Program-made: the position numbers and the translations under genes
Source: Helianthus annuus
Taxonomy: Eukaryota > Streptophyta > Magnoliopsida > Asterales > Asteraceae
Length of the DNA stretch: 64,000 bases
Assembly (NCBI RefSeq): GCF_002127325.2
Contig: NC_035444.2
Coordinates: 82,105,870-82,169,869 of the forward strand
Direction: 5' to 3'
Shown here: positions 58,506-64,000 of the stretch, piece by piece
Numbering within the stretch: the first letter of the stretch is position 1
Layout: each line of letters opens with the position of its first letter
The notes under the pieces: model-generated
Seen by the model: only the letters and a program-made list of their open reading frames with translations
Told to the model about the DNA's origin: nothing
Databases searched by the model: none

Positions 58506-61157
58506 CAAGACGTAGTGAAGAAAGAAGTGATTAAGTTGTTGGATGCCGGAATGATTTATCCTATTTCTGACTCTGTGTGGGTGAGTCCAGTGCAGGTTGT
58601 ACCTAAGAAAGGTGGTATGACTGTAGTTTCAAATGATAGGAATGAGCTAATTCCTACCCGTACCATCACTGGGTGGCGAGTTTTCATTGATTACCGCAAA
58701 CTCAACGATGCTACTCGTAAGGATCACTTCCCGCTTCCATTCATCGACCAGATGTTGGAACGTCTGTCGGGGAAGTTGTATTACTGTTTCTTGGACGGGT
58801 TCTCTGGGTACTTCCAAATTCCTATTGCTCCTGAGGATCAGGAGAAGACTACCTTTACCTGCCCCTTCGGCACATTCGCCTACCGGCGGATGCCTTTTGG
58901 GCTGTGTAATGCACCGGCAACCTTCCAGAGGTGCATGGTTGCAATTTTTCATGATATGATCGAGGATTCTATGGAGGTTTTCATGGATGACTTTTCAGTG
59001 TTTGGAGATTCCTTCGATCATTGTCTTGAAAATTTGAAAAAGATGTTGAGAAGGTGCGAGGAGACGAATCTGGTCCTGAACTGGGAAAAGTGCCACTTCA
59101 TGGTGAAGGAGGGCATAGTTCTGGGACATAAGATTTCTCATGCCGGTATGGAGGTCGATCCAGCTAAAGTTGACATTATTTCACGACTTCCGCCTCCCAC
59201 CTCTGTGAGAGCGATACAGAGCTTTCTTGGTCATGCGGGGTTCTATAGGCGATTCATCAAGGATTTTTCAATAATCGCTAGGCCCATGACCCGTTTGTTG
59301 GATAAAGACGCTCCGTTCATATTTGGAGATGATTGCTTGAGAGCCTTTGACCTTCTCAAGCAAAAGTTGATTGAGGCCCCTATTTTAGTTGCACCAGGCT
59401 GGAGTCTGCCGTTTGAAATTATGTGCGAAGCGAGTGATTACGCTATAGGGGCCGTTCTTGGACAAAAGAGAGAAAAGCACTTTCACCCGATCTATTGTGC
59501 GAGCAAGACTCTTCACGACACTCAGGAGCATTACACCACGACTGAAAAAGAGCTCTTGGCGGTCGTTTTCGCATTTGACAAATTTAGATCGTACTTGGTG
59601 CTTTCGAAAACCGTTGTGTATACTGATCACGCAGCCATCAGATATCTCTTCAGCAAACAGGACGCTAAACCGCGTCTAATCAGGTGGATCTTGTTGCTGC
59701 AGGAGTTCGATATTGAAATTCAAGATAAGAATGGTGCGTTGAATGTAGCGGCTGGCCATCTATCTCGGTTAGAGCATGTAGACATCAAGGACACGCGTTG
59801 GGATTCCATAAATGACAACTTCCCACACGAGTCGTTGATGAGTGTTGAGATATGCGATGAGTCGCCATGGTTCGCTGACTTTGCGAACTACCTTGCTTGC
59901 GGGATTCTGATTAAAGGGTTGACTCACCAGCAAAAGAGGAAATTCTTTTCGGATGTCAAGTACTACATTTGGGATGACCCTTACTTGTTTTGGGTTGGTG
60001 CTGATCAGGTGATCAGGAGATGTGTTTCTGGGAAAGAGGCGACAGATATTCTGCGCCATTGTCACGGGGGACCTGCCGGAGGCCACCATGGAGCCAACTT
60101 TACCGCCAAGAAGGTGTTGGATTACGGGTTTTATTGGCCGACTATATTTGGTGATGCACAGAGTTGGGTTAGAGCGTGCGATGCCTGCCAGAGGGCAGCA
60201 AACATATCCGCACGTGATGAAATGCCTCAGAACTGGATTCAAGTTTGTGAAGTCTTTGATATCTGGGGGATAGACTTCATGGGACCATTTCCCCCCTCAC
60301 GAGGTAATAAGTACATCCTGGTCGCAGTTGACTATGTATCAAAGTGGGCGGAGGCACAGGCCTTACCCACCAATGATGCCAGGGTGGTCGTGAGATTTCT
60401 GAAAAGTTTGTTTGCCCAGTTTGGCGCACCAAAGGCACTTATCAGTGATAGAGGGATGCATTTTTGCAATACTCAGCTCGAGAGAGCTTTGTCCCGTTAC
60501 GGTGTGCATCACCGTTTATCCACGCCCTATCATCAGCAGACAAGCGGGCAGGTGGAAGTCACGAACCGGGGGCTGAAGAGAATCCTTGAGTGGTCGGTAG
60601 GTGCAAACCGCAAGGATTGGTCGGATAAGCTTGACGAGGCGCTTTGGGCTTTCCGTACGGCTTACAAGACGCCTATTGGGACTACTCCCTTTAGGCTTGT
60701 TTACGGAAAGGCATGCCATTTACTGGTGGAGTTGGAGCATAAAGCGACGTGGGCTCTAAAAACCGCAAATTTGGACCTAAAAGCCGGAGGTGAAGCCCGG
60801 TTTCTCCAGATTCATGAATTGGAAGAGCTGTGACAACACGCTTATGAAAGCTCCATGTTGTACAAAGAGCGCACGAAGAGATTGCACGATAAACGCTTGA
60901 AGGACCACAAAGAATTCCACGCGGGCGATCTTGTTCTTCTTTACAACTCGCGGTTGCGCTTATTTCCAGGGAAGCTTCATTCACATTGGACAGGGCCATA
61001 CACAGTTAAAGAGGTATTTCCGTATGTTACTGTTGCAATAGAGAACGCAGATGGCGTTATTTTCAAGGTGAATGGTCACCGGTTGAATTTATACGTTGCC
61101 GGGCTGATAGAGTCGGCGGTGGAGGTCATCGAGCTCCAAACCCCGCACACATCATAA
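58506..61157 (+). pseudogene. pol: Athila-1 RT, RNase H and integrase, right of Athila-2
   Basis: The frame reads [15 protein letters not shown] with VTGW-type [31 protein letters not shown] and catalytic [10 protein letters not shown], then RNase H ([14 protein letters not shown], with E for the usual first D, and [11 protein letters not shown]). Integrase has the HHCC region ending CDACQ and a DDE core ([26 protein letters not shown]), then the C-terminal DLVLLYNSRLRLFPGKL. The only stop is TGA 60831-60833 (CGA to TGA is likely). It is otherwise open to TAA at 61155-61157, which makes it the best-preserved pol in the window. Confidence 0.9.
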
Positions 61158-61440
61158 GTGTGGGGAGAGAGACTACGCTAGTGACTCGCGGACTAAAAAT
61201 GTAGCAAGAGCGTCAAAAGCGCTTTAGGGGTAGTATCGTCTTTTTATGTGTTTTTCTAGTTTTAGTGTAATTTAGGAGTGTTTGGTAGTTTCCGTTAGTT
61301 TGTACAGTTTTTATACGTGCCGAGTGAAGGGTCTACGTGGGAATATTGTTAAAACATGTTGCGGATGGTAAAAATGGTGAAAAACGGCGAAAACGGCTGC
61401 TGAATCTGCATTCTGCAGAAAACAGACACATCTGCAGCTA

Positions 61441-61629
61441 TGGCACGCCCGTTCTGAGGGTCGCACAACCGTGCGTTTGCGGGCTGGCCGACACGACGAG
61501 TCGCACCCCAGGTGCATCTCCGAGAATAGCGTGCAGGGTTAACAAAATGTCGGTGATGCACGACCGTGCGATCTATCGCACGACCATGCGCGAGGCAGGG
61601 GTAGTTTTGTCTTTTGCACACTATAAAAA
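61441..61629 (+). promoter_or_regulatory. Internal promoter-like region of Athila-1
   Basis: Copies of the LTR motif recur in the pol-ORF3 gap: CGCAC-AACC-GTGCG (61462-61475), GCACGACCGTGC (61558-61569) and GCACGACCATGC (61578-61589). TATAAAAA (61622-61629) follows about 30 bases later. More copies lie downstream at 62059-62070, 62132-62143 and 62151-62163, probably inside a leader intron. The arrangement mirrors the LTR at 40631-40981. Confidence 0.62.
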
Positions 61630-61747
61630 CCCCCATCTGCTGCCTTTCCCCTCATTCGCGAACCCTAAACTGTTGCAGCCGTTCCAGAGCGATTTCGCCT
61701 CAAATCGCACGGTTTCTTCGCACGGTTTCACACACTTCTTCGCACGG

Positions 61748-62267
61748 TACGTTCCTTCTCGTAGATTTTCTGTTTCTTCGCTTTCTAGGTTAGATTCATC
61801 CGATTCTTCAAGGATTCTCTAGGGTTCTCTTCATAAACAAATCGAAACCCTAGCCCTTGCTAGAATAATTTGTCTCGTGAACACCCGGTTGACCTTCCGA
61901 CCCCTGTTGGCCCAAAACTTGTTGAAATTTTGCAAAAATCAGGTTGTTCATAGTTCAGGGGTTCAAAATCTGCAGAATCGGGGTCGCACAGACGTTCCTT
62001 TTATGGAACGGTCGTGCCTCGCCGGCTGTTCACGATTGATCGTTGTTGGCTCGGTGTTGCACGGTGGTGCCGTTGGTCACACGCCGTGCGGATACAACAA
62101 ATGCCGGCCATCTGTGCTGATACTCGATGACGCACGACCGTGCGTCTCATCGCACGACCATGCAACATGCCCAGATCAGAATAACAGAATCTTCATAATT
62201 ATGTGTTCTACTGTTTTTGAGTGAAATTTTTCCTGTTACCTCTATTCTAACGATATTCCTCATGCAG
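61748..62267 (+). other. Candidate 5'-UTR intron before the Athila-1 third ORF
   Basis: A donor-like CG/GTACGT lies near 61747-61752. A branch-like TTCTAACG is at about 62245, with the acceptor TCATGCAG directly before ATG at 62268. The proposed exon 1 would be the leader after the TATA box at 61622. This is inference; only RNA data can confirm it. Confidence 0.4.
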
Positions 62268-63623
62268 ATGGATCATCCCTTCTTGCAGTTTAACCCCAAT
62301 GATGAGAGAGAGGCTCTTTCTATCCCAAGACGTGACGCCTTATGGAGAAGGCGAGGGCAATTTGGCGTCCCCCGGAGGCTGGATTGGGACGTTATGAGGG
62401 ATCTAAATTAGTATGATAGACTTGAAAACATGCTCACTATCCCACTTGCGCGCTTGTTAGCTATCGACCGACCCATCTATCTCGAGCTAAACATATGCCA
62501 ACGAAAAACCACTTGCTTATAGAAGGCCAAAATTCCGCTACAAGGAGCGGATAACTTTAGGTTAGGTGGACGCTGGCACACTTGGTCAGTGGGTCGATTG
62601 GGTAGGAGGCTTGGTATCTACACGACTGCAGACATGGATTCTGAATTCTTCACGGAGCAGTTTACCTTCCCGAGTGATGAAGCACGGGCCGCGTTTTGGG
62701 CTGAAAATGCAATTAGTGACCCTTACGACCCGAGAGTGTCTAAAGCTTCGCGATTGAAAGACCCGTTGCATCGAGTGATGCATCATATATTCAGCCACAC
62801 CATTTGCGGCCGCATGGACAGTTTAGGGAACTGTCCAACACCGGATTTGATATTTCTTTATGCGCTGGTCGATGGAGTACACATCAACCTAGCCGCAAGG
62901 ATGGCTGAATATTTTATGAAGAGCTCAGGGAGGACACCCAGCAGTCAGATTCACGGCGGTCAGTATGTGACCGAAATTGCTTACAATTTAGACTTGATGA
63001 CTGATGAGGTACTTGAGAGTCTCACTATGGTGACCGAAGGGGTATAAGTTGATATTCGGTCATTGAAGACGATGGGGTTGATTGTTGAGACGGATCACGG
63101 GGATAGATTGAAGGGTTTAAACAACGAGGTCTGGGACCCGTTGCCTCCAGCTGAGGAGGAAAACGAGGATGGGGAGATGCATGATCAAGAGCATCAGGAG
63201 CAGCACCAGCCACAGACACCACCACACCAGCCACAGACACCGCCACATTCACCGCAGCATCATGGATACCACCACCAGGAGTGGCCCGAGGGCATCCCCT
63301 CTTACCCTGAGTTCTACCAGCAGTTCCAACAAATGCAGGTTAACCAGGAGTAGCATGGGATTTATATTGACCAGATTAGGACTAGTCAGGACCATATCAG
63401 GGCTAGTCAGGACCAGATCAGGGCTACTCAGGATCAGATCAGATCAAACCAGGACAGCTTGTATCAGGGAGTGCAAGCTGGGTTCTCATACCTGTTCGAG
63501 GAGATGCATCATGCCTATCCCGACTACTTTCAGCATCCTCCACAGTTCCCACCCTGGAACCCACCTGGTTAGGGAGATGCAGGCCCGTCCTTCACGAGAG
63601 ATGATGCTGGTGACGATGAGTAG
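62268..63623 (+). pseudogene. Athila-1 third ORF, ATHILA ORF-1-like (broken)
   Basis: One reading frame from ATG 62268 to TAG 63621-63623 is interrupted by stops at 62409, 62520, 63045, 63351 and 63570. It shows FRLGGRWHTWSVGRLGRRLGIYT, SDPYDPRVSKASRLKDPLHR and TICGRMDSLGNCPTPDLIFLYALVDG, which resemble the ATHILA ORF-1 family of plant Gypsy elements from memory. The C-terminus is Pro/Gln/His-rich, followed by a 7-residue tandem repeat around SQDQIRA (63370-63450), coiled-coil-like. No transmembrane segment is visible. Its molecular role is unknown. It sits where an env-like gene would be. Confidence 0.72.
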
Positions 63624-63978
63624 GAGACGGTGGAGTTGATCGTTGGTGGTTTTAGTAGTTATTTCAGTACTTTGTTTATTCCGGGTGTTCATTTTTGTTG
63701 TTATGTCAAACACCCTCGGTTATGTACTCTTTATTTTCAGACACTTTACTTTGTTTGTCATGTCTTTGTTTGGATTTTAGTACTTCTATTTATGTACGTT
63801 ATGGTTTATTTGTGTTTATTTTGTTTCTGTTCTGCTTTGCTGTACCTTGTGACGTATATGCAGATTTTGGCTATCAAGTCTTTGATCGGAGCACATGACA
63901 GATACAGCTTGGAAGTCTCGTTTCATCAGAAATCATCTTGAGGGGAGTACTATTATCCTTTTTCTCTATATTTCGGGT
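63624..63978 (+). other. T-rich 3' non-coding region of Athila-1
   Basis: T-rich sequence with no supported gene. It includes GAGGGGAGTA near 63940-63950, a purine tract of the type that precedes the Athila 3' hairpin and LTR. Confidence 0.5.
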
Positions 63979-64000
63979 TTCGCATTGGGGACAATGCGAA
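63979..64000 (+). other. Conserved 3' hairpin of Athila-1
   Basis: Perfect 9-base arms TTCGCATTG and CAATGCGAA enclose GGGA, at the extreme right edge. The core CATTG-GGG(A/T)-CAATG matches the Athila-2 hairpin at 47805-47824, although the outer arm bases differ, so pairing is conserved while sequence is not. Confidence 0.65.

Larger units (their letters stand above)
40414..64000 (+). mobile_element. Athila-1 (Ty3/Gypsy), split by Athila-2 and open at the right edge
   Basis: It begins with an LTR (40414-42310), then a tRNA-Asp-type PBS, gag and protease/linker, the Athila-2 insertion (45612-58505), RT/RNase H/integrase, an intergenic promoter-like region, a third ORF of the ATHILA ORF-1 type, and a terminal hairpin at the window edge. 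PBS type, gag motifs (FGKFLE..FKQLHINIPF type) and the extra ORF identify Athila. The 3' LTR is outside the window. In-frame stops in gag, pol and ORF3 make it defective. Confidence 0.88.

Overview
This is a window of plant nuclear DNA, about 64 kb. It holds one intact host gene, a six-exon remorin at the left (3000-6256, + strand), beside roughly 58 kb of nested transposable elements. A flowering plant is indicated by the remorin exon/intron structure, tRNA-Met-type and Athila-type primer-binding sites, Ale-like Copia, Tekay chromovirus and Athila lineages, a LINE and a hAT MITE. The style of the LTRs suggests Asteraceae, but that is an impression and not proven by anything in the window.

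Layout: 1-2999 is AT-rich upstream DNA with a probable non-autonomous Helitron (653-1489). 3000-6256 is the remorin gene, whose introns carry a long inverted-repeat element, a hAT-type MITE with a perfect 8-bp target duplication, and a 115-bp tandem duplication. 6481-20522 is an old, broken Copia element on the minus strand (143/141-bp LTRs, target duplication GATCC). It is split by a young coding-free LTR element, LARD1 (8550-18451, + strand, target duplication GATGG), whose 5' LTR itself contains a truncated LINE (9220-10371, 17-bp target duplication). 20961-29124 is a related element, LARD2, on the minus strand (target duplication ACATA); it keeps a relic gag-like reading frame with two zinc knuckles. 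29136-29789 is a 373-bp-period duplication, followed by an LTR fragment (29790-30764).

From 30765 to the right edge three elements are nested. A Tekay-like chromovirus (minus, from 30765) is interrupted inside its 5' LTR at 40413/40414 by Athila-1 (+ strand, 40414 to beyond 64000). Athila-1 is in turn interrupted inside pol by Athila-2 (minus, 45612-58505, target duplication CAAGA). Leaving out Athila-2 and one CAAGA copy, the Athila-1 pol frame is continuous, which proves the nesting.

How it works together: every autonomous-type element here carries stops or frameshifts, so none looks able to move by its own proteins, and several stops look like C-to-T change at CG sites. The most interesting signal is regulatory. 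Each of the two Athila elements has its own family-specific palindrome (GCACG-nn-CGTGC in Athila-1, CACCGTAA-n-TTACGGTG in Athila-2). It occurs as a cluster in the LTR and again, next to a TATA box, in the gap between pol and the extra 3' ORF. This points to an LTR-like internal promoter for that ORF. The LARDs and the Tekay LTR also have GC palindromes just upstream of a TATA box.
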